A DNA stretch of 64,000 nucleotides from Anaerolineae bacterium (GTDB taxonomy: Bacteria; Chloroflexota; Anaerolineae; 4572-78; J111), in assembly GCA_023151115.1 (NCBI GenBank), contig JAKLJP010000001.1, positions 62,001 to 126,000 on the forward strand, in the 5' to 3' direction. Shown here one piece after another: positions 51,898 to 60,265 of this stretch (position 1 is the stretch's first letter; each line of letters begins with the position of its first letter). The notes beneath the pieces were generated by a model. That model searched no databases and was not told the DNA's origin. It saw only the letters and a list, made by a program, of their open reading frames with translations. The translations under genes and the position numbers were made by a program.

Positions 51898-51927
51898 TTG
51901 ACAGCGCGTTTTATGGTATGTTATAAT
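51898..51927 (+). promoter_or_regulatory. Promoter of the A1-B1-C1 cassette
   Basis: TTGACA (51898-51903), an extended TG at 51919-51920 and TATAAT (51922-51927), spacing 18. The leader to the TTG start at 52110 would be ~175 bases, AT-rich and without a clear fold. No gene is seen in 51800-52109. Confidence 0.8.
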
Positions 51928-52109
51928 AAATAGAGATAACTTCACTAACTAACATATAATTAATTTCAATAATCCTGCTATATACTCCTCTTTAAACTAA
52001 AAAACTTGCCTAGATCATAAGCTATTTTGTTCACTCTTGCTATCCCCTGAAGATCAAAATCATCCCTTAAACATCAGGTAAGACCCAGTTAAAAAAGGAG
52101 TAAAACCTT

Positions 52110-52730
52110 TTGACTATATCCTTAAGTATTCCACGCGAATATCAGACAATTATTGAAGATTTCCTGCTGATTTACTGGACTCGTCGCTCCGCTGAGATCA
52201 GCGGTCTCACTTCAAGGAAGCTAAAATTGCCACCAGCTGACCCGGATGAGTTATTTCAATCCCAGTTGGCCGAAGACCTGACCTTGATCGCCAGGGCTGC
52301 CGCTGGGGAACTCGGCCGCGACAAAGCCGCTCAGTTAGCAGACTGTATCTGGAGCTTGTTCAGGCGATTATATTTCCTCAACCGCTTGAACGAAGAACAA
52401 CTTTTGCGCTCTATTCCCGAACCTTTTTGGACCAGTAATCTTGGTAAGATGGTTGCCCGAGCCCTGTTGTGGCTGCGGGCCGATGATCTTATCACGATCC
52501 GAGAAGCTGCTAAGTTGGTTAATTTAAAAATCCCGACCATTCGACAGTGCCTCGATATGGGCAGGCTAACGCCATACTATAATCCTGACGCAGCCAGCCT
52601 TTACCACCAATCTACTTTTGTTTCTCGAATTGAGGTGCAGCAATTGATGGTCAGCCAACAAGAGAAACAAACCCATGGAAAGAAAAAAAGTCGTTACAAA
52701 AACACTCAAGGGGCGGACAGCGATTTTTAA
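52110..52730 (+). CDS. Cassette gene A1: putative HTH protein of a duplicated family
   Basis: 206 residues from a TTG with AAGGAG 9 bases upstream. It is a paralogue of the gene at 53879: shared blocks are YQTIIEDFLLIYW, LAEDLTLIARAAAGE, IPEPFWTSNLGKMVARALLWLRADDLITI and MGRLTPYYNPDAAS. The segment TIREAAKLVNLKIPTIRQCLDMGRL (~residues 130-155) resembles an excisionase/MerR-type helix-turn-helix, suggesting DNA binding. The end is basic (KKKSRYKN). No known family is recognised. It sits behind a strong promoter and starts the A-B-C cassette. Confidence 0.7.
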   Translation: MTISLSIPREYQTIIEDFLLIYWTRRSAEISGLTSRKLKLPPADPDELFQSQLAEDLTLIARAAAGELGRDKAAQLADCIWSLFRRLYFLNRLNEEQLLRSIPEPFWTSNLGKMVARALLWLRADDLITIREAAKLVNLKIPTIRQCLDMGRLTPYYNPDAASLYHQSTFVSRIEVQQLMVSQQEKQTHGKKKSRYKNTQGADSDF

Positions 52731-52740
52731 GGCCGCCTTT
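52712..52740 (+). terminator. Terminator-like hairpin between A1 and B1
   Basis: GGCGG (52712-52716) pairs with CCGCC (52733-52737), followed by TTT; flanking AAGG/CTTT can extend the stem. The A1 stop codon lies in the loop. It may attenuate transcription before B1, as a similar hairpin does before B2. Confidence 0.5.
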
Positions 52741-52767
52741 CTCCTTCGAAGTGAGTGAGGATTATTT

Positions 52768-53037
52768 ATGCCTATACTTGTTCCCATTGAGCAAAAATCA
52801 AGAGCTAGCCACATCGTTACAGCAATACTCGGCGTTTCACAAGGTAATTTTCCAATCCTCGCCATCCTGGACGAGTTTCTGAACCAAGGTAATCCCGAAT
52901 GGTTGGCCGAACGATCTGCCGAGGTGGAGCAGGTTGTTACCCGGACAAAAGTCATCAGCGCTAAATGTAAGGAGGTGCGGCGACGGTGTTTGTTGTTAAA
53001 ACCGGTCCCGACCCCACAACTACCTCTAGGCTTTTAA
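52768..53037 (+). CDS. Cassette gene B1: small protein of a duplicated family
   Basis: 89 residues. It is alike to B2 (58148) in length class and in its C-terminal KEVRRRCLLLKP, matching REAVRRCRLLKP. The helix-rich middle (GNFPILAILDEFLNQGNPEWLAERSAEVEQVV) has no catalytic signature. Its last codons for KEVRR contain AAGGAGGTG, the ribosome binding site of C1, and its final 52 bases overlap C1. Translation of B1 and C1 is therefore likely coupled. Role is unknown. Confidence 0.65.
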   Translation: MPILVPIEQKSRASHIVTAILGVSQGNFPILAILDEFLNQGNPEWLAERSAEVEQVVTRTKVISAKCKEVRRRCLLLKPVPTPQLPLGF

Positions 53038-53873
53038 GTTCTACCAGGATGCTGAGGCGATTTCGTCCCCTCAGGCTGGAGGTCATGGGCGATGCGCTCA
53101 GCCTCGGGCCGCGCCGGATGCAGGCGCTGCGCCTGGTTTATCATCACTTCCCCTACGAGATGCCAGAAGTAATTACGCATCCAGAGTGGATGATCATTCT
53201 TAACCACTTCTTGCACCTGGTCAATGATAACTGGTTTGAATTAGATTGGGCCAATATCGAGATGTTGAGCTACTGGCTCCGGGATGATTACCCGGAGACG
53301 GAAGAAGAGATGAATGATCCGCATTGGGAGTCAGAGGTAGAGAAGCTCCTGGCCAAACTTTTGGAGTTTGTGCCTTTTAAATGCCTCAGTTTTGAAGATG
53401 AACTCAATGAGGATTCCGAGATCGGCAAATCTCCTATCCTTAACATCCTTATGAACGCCTTTAAACTGGATAGTCCCTCTGGCCTAAATCTGGGCGATAC
53501 CGCTGAAAGTCGCGCCAGAAAGGCAGCGGCCTGGCAACATCTTAACGCCGGCGACTTTTCTTCTTTACCAGAACCGCTGTGCTGGCTGCCAGAGGTGGTC
53601 AAGTACGTCTCCGGCCAGACCGGCAATACCGTATTGGACAAGAATTGCGACTTTTTGAACTGGGATGAGAACTGGTATCGCTGGGATAAAGACCTGGATT
53701 TGGTTATTCATCTAATTCGACAAGCCAAAGAAGTCGGGGCACGAATAACCACGTTCTCGAAATGGGCTGATAGTGACGAGAGTAGGCTTCGCTTAATTGG
53801 CGACTTGCTGGCGTTCCCGGCTGATCTTGCGCCCAGAAGTCTAGAATCAAGAAAGGCGGTAAGGGTCCTATAA
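52986..53873 (+). CDS. Cassette gene C1: acidic Trp-rich protein of a duplicated family
   Basis: 295 residues from a GTG preceded by AAGGAGGTG inside B1. It is a paralogue of C2 (58541). Shared landmarks in order are FRPL-L near residue 25, WFELDW, an ETEEE/ETEED acidic turn, FVPFKC/FIPIKC, SLPEPL-WLPE, Y-G-TGN-LDK and a C-terminal LRLIGDLL/LRFILELL helix. Many Trp and acidic residues, no signal peptide and no membrane helix. I recognise no domain. Order after A and B genes suggests a small three-component system. Confidence 0.7.
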   Translation: MFVVKTGPDPTTTSRLLSSTRMLRRFRPLRLEVMGDALSLGPRRMQALRLVYHHFPYEMPEVITHPEWMIILNHFLHLVNDNWFELDWANIEMLSYWLRDDYPETEEEMNDPHWESEVEKLLAKLLEFVPFKCLSFEDELNEDSEIGKSPILNILMNAFKLDSPSGLNLGDTAESRARKAAAWQHLNAGDFSSLPEPLCWLPEVVKYVSGQTGNTVLDKNCDFLNWDENWYRWDKDLDLVIHLIRQAKEVGARITTFSKWADSDESRLRLIGDLLAFPADLAPRSLESRKAVRVL

Positions 53874-53878
53874 CTTCC

Positions 53879-54442
53879 TTGATAAAGGTGCCCGAACCAT
53901 ACCGGCAAACGATCCTGGATTTTTTAATGGACTACTGGCAGAAAAGAGTCTGGGAACTCCAGACCGCTGTTAATGATGCCAACACCTTCCAGGAACTGGC
54001 CGCCAATGACACTTCGATCTGGCAATCAGATTTAGCTCAAAATCTGGAATTAATCGCCCTGGCCGCGACCGGCGAAGTGGATCGCAGCTATGTTACGCTG
54101 GGCAGGGTGTCTCAAAGTATCCATGATTTGTTGAGCCGACTATTTGTTCCGCCCGATATGGGTCATTATCTCATCGAGCGGTACATTCCTAAGCAATTTT
54201 GGTTTGACGATTTGGGCCGAATGGTGGCCAGAGCTCAACGTTGGCTGCTGCGGGATGAATTGATTACCCTCAGTCAGGCGGCCGAATTACTCGATGTCCA
54301 TGTCTCGGCGATCCGTAACAGAATTTATCGCCGGACACTGACCCCATACTACGATCCTGACGCCGCCAACCCGCAACGTTTCACCACTTTTGTTCTGCAT
54401 TCAGAGATCGAAGCGTTGCGTCAGAAAAAAGAAGTTGGTTAA
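53879..54442 (+). CDS. Cassette gene A2: paralogue of A1
   Basis: 187 residues from a TTG, 5 bases after the C1 stop. Aligned blocks with A1 include YRQTILDFLMDYW, LAQNLELIALAATGE, IPKQFWFDDLGRMVARAQRWLLRDELITL and LTPYYDPDAAN. The HTH-like LSQAAELLDVHVSAIRNRIYRRTLTPYYD is better formed than in A1. The ribosome binding site is weak, so translation may depend on coupling to C1. It ends ~125 bases before polA. Confidence 0.65.
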   Translation: MIKVPEPYRQTILDFLMDYWQKRVWELQTAVNDANTFQELAANDTSIWQSDLAQNLELIALAATGEVDRSYVTLGRVSQSIHDLLSRLFVPPDMGHYLIERYIPKQFWFDDLGRMVARAQRWLLRDELITLSQAAELLDVHVSAIRNRIYRRTLTPYYDPDAANPQRFTTFVLHSEIEALRQKKEVG

Positions 54443-54485
54443 ACAAGATAACGCTCCACATCAACTTTATAAACCAGGAGGCGAA

Positions 54486-54525
54486 AGCCCCTTCCTCCCC
54501 AGTATAGTGCCGGAGGAGGAAGGGC
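54486..54525 (+). terminator. Hairpin between A2 and polA
   Basis: AGCCCCTTCCTCC (54486-54498) pairs with GGAGGAAGGGCT, ending at 54525, with one bulge. Only a weak T-rich stretch follows ~25 bases later. It probably terminates the cassette transcript at least in part. Confidence 0.5.
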
Positions 54526-54567
54526 TAAAGACTCTTTGAGGGGTTTTCTTAAAAATCGGAGCCCTTA

Positions 54568-57384
54568 ATGAACAAAAAACCAATCCTTGCCCTAATTGAC
54601 GGCCATGCCCTGGCCTATAGGGCCTACTTCGGCTTGCCATCGACCTTCAACACCAGCAAAGGCGAAGCGACTCACGCCGTTTACGGCTTTATCAATATAC
54701 TCCTCTCAATCTGGAAGGAGTATCACCCTGAAGCCCTTATTGTCGCCTTCGACTTGGGGCCAACCTTCCGTCACCAGGTCTACCGGAATTACAAGGCCAC
54801 GCGGGAAAAGATGCCGGATGATCTGCGCAAGCAGATGAAGCGCATCGAGCAGCTGGTCCGGGCCTTCAACATCCCCATTGCTACCAGGGAAGACTATGAA
54901 GCGGACGACGTCATTGGCACGCTGGCCACCCTGGCCACCGCGCGCGACGTCGAGACACTGATCGTCACCGGCGACCGCGATCTGCTTCAGCTCGTCAGTC
55001 CCAGTATCAAAGTGGTTACGTCCGGCCGCAGTTTTTCTGACCGGGTTGTGTATGATCAAGCCGCCATACAGGAGCAATACGGTCTGTTACCAGCTCAGCT
55101 TGTCGATTTGAAGAGCCTGATCGGAGACAACAGCGATAACATTCCTGGTGTGGCTGGGATTGGCGAGAAAACCGCCGCCAAACTCCTCCAACAGTACACC
55201 AGCCTGGAAGGAGTCTATGCCTGCCTTGACGAAATCAGCCCGCCGATTCGAGCTAAACTGGAAACCGGGCGCGAGAACGCCTTCCTGTCGCGCGATTTAG
55301 GTAAGATAGTGATCGACGTGCCTGGCGTCGAACTAGACCTTGATCGAGCCAGGCTGGCCGATTTCAATATCGTCGAGGTAGCCAATCTCTTTGCCGAACT
55401 CGAATTCAATTCCCTTTTTCAACGCATTCCGGGCGTGCCACCGGACAAGTCGCTCAAAGAGATAGCCACAGCCAAACCAACCGGACCCATGCCACCCGAC
55501 GGCGTCTACCGTACCATTGACAGCCCTAAAGAATTAGCCGACCTTGTCGCCAGGCTCAAGCAGAGTGATAGGTTGGCTATTGATGCAGAAACTGACAGCA
55601 CAGACGAGACGCGAACCAACCTGATTGGTCTGGCCATCACACCAAGCGAGCGAGAGGGATTCTACCTACCCCTCGCCCACGGCCAAACACAGCAACAGGT
55701 GACAGGCCAACAAATGTCTCTATTTGATGCTTTGTCCACCGGCGAAACTATCTCGCCGCAGCTTGACCTGGCTACGGTGCGCACAATGTTGACCCCTGTG
55801 TTGGCCGATCCGGCCATCACCAAGTACATGCACAACGCCAAATTTGATTTGACAGTTTTGGAGCGTCATGGAATAGTGGTGCAGCCACCGATCTTCGACA
55901 CGATGATCGGAGCGTGGTTGGGTAACAATGCTCCGGGCGCCCGCTACGGGCTGAAAGACCTGACCAGAGAAAAATTGAATATCCAGATGACCGAAATCAG
56001 CGAGTTGATAGGGTCTGGTCAAAAGCAAATCACGATGGCCCAGGTGCTGGTGGAGAAGGTCACTCCCTACGCTGCTGCCGACGTCGATATGACCCTGCGT
56101 CTGGCCGGTCCGGTAGAAACGATGCTGCATGCCAGCGATGCGGCAGCCTGGGAAATCTTTCAAGAACTAGAACTGCCACTCATCTACGTATTGAAGGACA
56201 TGGAGTTGGCCGGGGTCAAGCTCGACATTGAGGTCCTGCGCCAGATGTCTATTCAGGTGGGGCGGGAGTTGGCCGAACTGGAACGAAAGATTGGTGAGGC
56301 AGCCCGGGTTAATTTCAACGTCAACTCCACCCAGCAGCTTTCGGATGTACTTTTCAAGCGGTTAAAGTTGTCCACGACCGGCTTGAGCACAACCAAGAGC
56401 GGGCATTACTCGACCGCTGCCGGAGTGTTAGAGAGCCTGGCTGGCGAGCATCCCATCATCAACCTGATCTTAGAGCAGCGCACCTTGGCTAAGCTCAAGA
56501 GTACCTACGTCGATGCCATGCCGGCGTTGGTTGATCCCAAAACCGGGCGCCTGCATACCACTTATAACCAGATCGGTATCTCCACCGGAAGGCTTTCAAG
56601 CAGCAGTCCAAACTTGCAAAATATCCCCATTCGAACCGAGCGGGGACGTGAAATTCGCCGGGCCTTTGTGGCCGAACCTGGGTGGAGGCTCATTTCGGCC
56701 GATTACTCCCAGGTCGAATTGCGCATCCTGGCTCACATCGCCGAAGATCCGGCGCTACTCAGTGCCTTTGCCAATGACGAAGATATTCATGCTGCCACTG
56801 CAGCTAATGTGCTAAAAATCGCATTGGCTGAAGTCACCAGCGACCAGCGCCGCATCGCTAAGACCGTGAACTTTGGAATAATATATGGTCAGACAGCTTA
56901 TGGCCTGGCCCGGAGTACCGGGATGAGTAAGGAAGAGGCTGCTGCTTTTATCGAAGCCTATTTCGAGAAATACCCGGGCGTCAAACATTACATCGAGGAG
57001 ACCAAGCGGCTGGCTGCCGCGCAGGGGTACGTTACCACCCTGCGGGGTCGCCGGCGCGACTTTTCGAACCTGGGCAAGCTGCCTCAGGGACCGCAGCGAA
57101 GCGCAGCCGAGCGTGAGGCTATTAACTCACCTATCCAGGGAAGTGCCGCAGATATCATGAAGCAGGCCATGATTGATCTTCACGCAGCTATCCGGGAGCG
57201 GAAGCTGCGGAGTCGGATACTGCTCCAGGTTCATGACGAGCTGGTGTTGGAAGCGCCGCGAGACGAGGTGCTGGAAGCAGCCGAACTGACCCGCAAGGTG
57301 ATGCATGAAGCCTACTCGTTGAAGCTTCCGCTGAAGGTGGATGTGGAAACAGGCGCCAACTGGCTTGATATGGTTAAAGTCTAA
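54568..57384 (+). CDS. polA: DNA polymerase I
   Basis: 938 residues with all three domains. 5' nuclease (1-~290: ALIDGHALAYRAYF, YEADDVIGTLA, GDRDLLQLV, GDNSDNIPGVAGIGEKTA). Proofreading exonuclease (~315-520), with LAIDAETDS, MHNAKFDLTVL and YAAADVDMTL intact, so it should be active. Polymerase (~560-938) with motif A DYSQVELRILAHI, motif B RRIAKTVNFGIIYGQTAYGL and motif C QVHDELVLEAP. It repairs and fills DNA and removes Okazaki primers. It lies between two halves of the duplicated A-B-C cassette, an unexpected place for a core gene. Confidence 0.96.
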   Translation: MNKKPILALIDGHALAYRAYFGLPSTFNTSKGEATHAVYGFINILLSIWKEYHPEALIVAFDLGPTFRHQVYRNYKATREKMPDDLRKQMKRIEQLVRAFNIPIATREDYEADDVIGTLATLATARDVETLIVTGDRDLLQLVSPSIKVVTSGRSFSDRVVYDQAAIQEQYGLLPAQLVDLKSLIGDNSDNIPGVAGIGEKTAAKLLQQYTSLEGVYACLDEISPPIRAKLETGRENAFLSRDLGKIVIDVPGVELDLDRARLADFNIVEVANLFAELEFNSLFQRIPGVPPDKSLKEIATAKPTGPMPPDGVYRTIDSPKELADLVARLKQSDRLAIDAETDSTDETRTNLIGLAITPSEREGFYLPLAHGQTQQQVTGQQMSLFDALSTGETISPQLDLATVRTMLTPVLADPAITKYMHNAKFDLTVLERHGIVVQPPIFDTMIGAWLGNNAPGARYGLKDLTREKLNIQMTEISELIGSGQKQITMAQVLVEKVTPYAAADVDMTLRLAGPVETMLHASDAAAWEIFQELELPLIYVLKDMELAGVKLDIEVLRQMSIQVGRELAELERKIGEAARVNFNVNSTQQLSDVLFKRLKLSTTGLSTTKSGHYSTAAGVLESLAGEHPIINLILEQRTLAKLKSTYVDAMPALVDPKTGRLHTTYNQIGISTGRLSSSSPNLQNIPIRTERGREIRRAFVAEPGWRLISADYSQVELRILAHIAEDPALLSAFANDEDIHAATAANVLKIALAEVTSDQRRIAKTVNFGIIYGQTAYGLARSTGMSKEEAAAFIEAYFEKYPGVKHYIEETKRLAAAQGYVTTLRGRRRDFSNLGKLPQGPQRSAAEREAINSPIQGSAADIMKQAMIDLHAAIRERKLRSRILLQVHDELVLEAPRDEVLEAAELTRKVMHEAYSLKLPLKVDVETGANWLDMVKV

Positions 57385-57533
57385 GGTTAAAATTACGTCA
57401 ATTAAGCAAGAACAAAATAGGTTGTCCCTGGAAAACAGGCAATAGAGTAGATATCGCGACCTGGTCACCAGACTGGCTGGACGATCTGACCAAGCCGCTC
57501 ATCCAGGAACGAGACAGGCAGCCGCGGGCCATC

Positions 57534-57854
57534 GTGATCATTCTCAAAGACTACCAGACTCATCAACTCCTATTGGAGCAGCGAAACTATGTCTCTATCC
57601 GCGAGGCGCGCCGGGCAGCTTCTAGAGCCTTTTTGGGAGACCTGGTTGGCTGCCAGGTGAGCTGTGGGGAGCCGGTCTGGGTCTCTGCGCCCCAATCACT
57701 CTGGCAAGGGCCCTTCCGCTTTTTCGACGGAACGCCGCTCACGGTGATCGAAGTAGATGCCCGAACCAGGAGAGCCTGGCTGACTGAAGCCAAACGTGAT
57801 GCGCTTCTAAACCAGGTGGAGCGCCACTTCATCAGTGGCGATGCCCAAACCTAA
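57534..57854 (+). CDS. Hypothetical protein, start uncertain
   Basis: 106 residues from a GTG at 57534 without a clear ribosome binding site. The same frame is open upstream to 57378 and looks coding there (DIATWSPDWLDDLTKPLIQERDRQPRAIVIIL) but has no ATG, GTG or TTG. The gene may therefore be 5' truncated or use a rare start. The protein has GDLVGCQVSCGEPVWVSAPQSLW in the middle and is mixed alpha/beta; no family is recognised. It lies between polA and the B2-C2 pair. Confidence 0.5.
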   Translation: MIILKDYQTHQLLLEQRNYVSIREARRAASRAFLGDLVGCQVSCGEPVWVSAPQSLWQGPFRFFDGTPLTVIEVDARTRRAWLTEAKRDALLNQVERHFISGDAQT

Positions 57855-58089
57855 ATTTTACCAAGCTGTAACATCACCATGGCACTTTCTAACAAACCCG
57901 GCTGAGACGTACTGATCGAGGCCGGGCAACGACTGCAGAGATAGCCGAATTAGACGGCTACCAGATAGGATTTGTCGAATCAGGGCCAGTTTACTGGATT
58001 TCCCCCAAAAACATTCAAGCAAGACTTTGCCATTTAAGGGCGCTAATAATTCAATAACTTTCACCGACAAACACTTTTCAATTAGGAGG

Positions 58090-58147
58090 AATCGGCACAT
58101 TTTCCCACTGATGCACATTGTTGCTGGGAAGATGTGCCGATTTTTTT
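58090..58147 (+). terminator. Terminator or attenuator directly before B2
   Basis: AATCGGCACAT-TTTCCCA (58090-58107) pairs with TGGGAA-GATGTGCCGATT (58125-58142) with one mismatch, followed by T58143-58147. The ATG of B2 follows at once (58148), so the T tract takes the place of a ribosome binding site. TTAGGAGGA lies at 58082-58090 at the foot of the stem. The stretch 57855-58089 may contain a degraded frame but no gene I can support. Confidence 0.75.
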
Positions 58148-58438
58148 ATGGATTCAGGTAACAATAACCAAATTCAACCCATCTCTTTAACCCAATATCA
58201 GCGCGATGGCGCTGCTCAACTCCTCAGTATCATGCAAACTATTCCACCGGCCCACCCGGAAATTTTCAAATTGGTAGGAAGAATCGTGAGTCAAGACACT
58301 CCACCAGACCCGGATATCTTAGTTTTTTTCTCTCAGGAATTCGCTCCCATCATCGAAGGTGCATTGAAATTATCCGAAAATAGTCGCGAAGCAGTAAGAA
58401 GATGCCGTTTGCTAAAACCCCTCTCGGATCAATCTTAG
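58148..58438 (+). CDS. Cassette gene B2: paralogue of B1
   Basis: 96 residues from the ATG at 58148; an in-frame TTG at 58118 inside the hairpin is possible but less likely. The C-terminus REAVRRCRLLKP matches B1. The rest is helical (QYQRDGAAQLLSIMQTIPPAHPEIFKLVGRIVSQD). Unlike B1 it does not overlap its C partner, which starts 102 bases downstream. The gene follows a strong terminator-like hairpin, so expression probably depends on antitermination or an internal start. Function unknown. Confidence 0.6.
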   Translation: MDSGNNNQIQPISLTQYQRDGAAQLLSIMQTIPPAHPEIFKLVGRIVSQDTPPDPDILVFFSQEFAPIIEGALKLSENSREAVRRCRLLKPLSDQS

Positions 58439-58540
58439 CGTCTGACTCTATCCGTGCCGCCTTTTGAGATCACGGGCGGAGTGAGTTGGCAAGCGCGCTT
58501 AGAATTGAATCCTGGAAATCAAGGGAGGTAATTACCCCAG

Positions 58541-59392
58541 GTGCTGAATTTTGGAGTTTCTATTGAACCCGTTTTATGCCCCTTTGAAGTACTGCATCTG
58601 TTTCGTCCTCTGACTCTCGGCGCGGCCTGCCGGATTTTCAACTCGGACGACCGGCGTATCAAGGCTCTGAAGTTAATCCAACATTTTTTCCCCGAACGGT
58701 TATGGGATGTCCTGTCCGAAGATGAGTGGGTAAGTATTTTGAGACATTTTTTGCAGTTAGTAAAAAAGCAGAACTGGTTTGAGTTGGATTGGACTTCTAT
58801 GGACGATGCTTACCGCTGGGCTCAAGAAGAAACGCCGGAGACGGAAGAGGATCAGAATAACCCGGATTGGCTACCCCAGGGTTTGGAATACCTGTCGATG
58901 ACTCTCGACTTTATACCTATCAAATGCTACGGGTTCTCTGATGACGGGTGGCACAACGACATCACCGAGCACCCACCCTTAGAATTGTTGAAAATTCTGC
59001 TGGGGCCAGGTGGACATGAGGTTTCCAGTGGATTAATAGCCAAGCTGGGCGATAGCGATCTTCTCCCAGACGATTGGGACGAGGAAGACAAGGATGAGGC
59101 CTGCTGGCGTCTCGAAACCCTTGACGCCTCTTCGCTGCCGGAGCCGTTAGCGTGGCTGCCAGAGATGGCCCGGTACGCCTGCGGCGAAACCGGCAACATT
59201 TTTTTGGACAAGTATCCAGATTGGGAGGATTGGACCGAAGGGTGGTTTAGATGGGATAACTCCAACCACTTGGAGTTATTGCGCCAGGAGTGGGTAGAAG
59301 CGCAGTCGGCGCTTGCCCGAATCGAGGTATTTGAAATCTTGACAAACAATCGGGAATCTTTACGTTTCATTCTTGAGTTATTGACCCGATAA
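58541..59392 (+). CDS. Cassette gene C2: paralogue of C1
   Basis: 283 residues from a GTG with AAGGGAGGT 11 bases upstream. It shares with C1 the landmarks FRPLTL, WFELDW, ETPETEED, DFIPIKCYGF, SSLPEPLAWLPEMARYACGETGNIFLDK and the final LRFILELL. Conserved Trp and acidic residues are spread over the whole length, which suggests one globular fold and not a repeat protein. No domain is recognised. Both C genes begin with GTG. Confidence 0.7.
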   Translation: MLNFGVSIEPVLCPFEVLHLFRPLTLGAACRIFNSDDRRIKALKLIQHFFPERLWDVLSEDEWVSILRHFLQLVKKQNWFELDWTSMDDAYRWAQEETPETEEDQNNPDWLPQGLEYLSMTLDFIPIKCYGFSDDGWHNDITEHPPLELLKILLGPGGHEVSSGLIAKLGDSDLLPDDWDEEDKDEACWRLETLDASSLPEPLAWLPEMARYACGETGNIFLDKYPDWEDWTEGWFRWDNSNHLELLRQEWVEAQSALARIEVFEILTNNRESLRFILELLTR

Positions 59393-59761
59393 CGATTTTT
59401 GCCAGCCGCCCGGCACAACAAAAATAAATCAATAATCCATTGTTTCCGAATCGACTTAAATTCGGCTCGACTTAAACCACCGCTTCTAAAAACCTAATCT
59501 TTCGGTCTAGCGCAAACACTACGATAACTGGAACCGGCGTTTTATCGCCAGGTGAAAGTTGCTTTAACAACCTTCTTTTTGAAGAAGGTCGAGTTGATTG
59601 CTTCAGCGAAGCTACTGAACGAAAGCGAAGTTTTCGGGTGATTGAAATTCTGTGAGGAATTTGAGTTGATGAATAGTGGAAAGAAACGGGGTGAAACCCT
59701 GTGAGTGGGTCAGGTAAATTGACCGACGAAGGGGGGAACCCTGCGAATTTGGCCGAGTGAT
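59393..59761. other. Non-coding stretch after C2
   Basis: No supported gene. It holds a CGACTTAAATT-CGGCTC motif (59452-59471, related to 62808-62829), a GAAGAAGG/CCTTCTTT fold near 59572-59590 and an ACGGGG-TGAAA-CCCTGT hairpin near 59687-59703. Several small hairpins suggest a structured transcript, but no known RNA family is recognised. Confidence 0.4.
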
Positions 59762-60265
59762 GCCAGATGCAGGAGATTAGCTGGGAGTTGAATAGGCTTT
59801 TGTCAGGAGACGTACAGGGGTTGACAAGGGGGTAGCCGGGGCTGAGGGATGAGCTGAGGCCGGTCTAGGCCTGAGTAGGGCTGGGTCAGACGCTGGATAC
59901 AGGAGGTGGTACAGGGGTCTTATAGAGATTTGACCGGAGGTTATCCAAGAGTTTGTCGGGGGAAAGCCTGCCAACGGGGAGTCATCCAGGGGTTTTATAG
60001 GGGTAGGTCTTAGGAGCGGAGTGGGGCTGATCCGGGCTAAAAAATGTACAGAGGTTACACTGGGGGTCATCGAGGGACCTGACCAGGGGTCATACAGGCT
60101 TCATATAGGAGTTATCCAGGGGAATATCGAGGGTTGGTCTAGGGGTACGCGAGCGACTGCCCGAGTGGCCCTGATCTAGGATCAGGTTGGGACGATCGAA
60201 GAGGCGATGTGAGCGGGGGAGGGATGTAGGATGCAGGAATCTATTCAGTGGTGGTATAGGGGGTC
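59762..60265 (+). repeat. Degenerate 11-12 base tandem repeat array
   Basis: The plus strand is a run of G-rich units of 11-12 bases, most ending in AGG: CTTTTGTCAGG, AGACGTACAGG, GGTTGACAAGG, later GGTCATACAGG, CTTCATATAGG, AGTTATCCAGG, GGAATATCGAGG and GTTGGTCTAGG. Phase is best between ~59790 and 60145 and fades to ~60265. The period is not a multiple of three, and leftward open frames there are Pro/Ser-rich by-products. The unit length is close to one helical turn. Confidence 0.6.

Noticed and set aside
57893..58054. Rightward open frame including ELDGYQIGFVESGPVYWISPKN
   Set aside because: It looks coding in its second half but has no start codon, no ribosome binding site and no recognised family; kept only as a possible gene fragment.
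59393..59761. Candidate known structured RNA (RNase P, tmRNA, SRP or group II intron)
   Set aside because: None of the conserved core sequences of those RNAs could be found on either strand.
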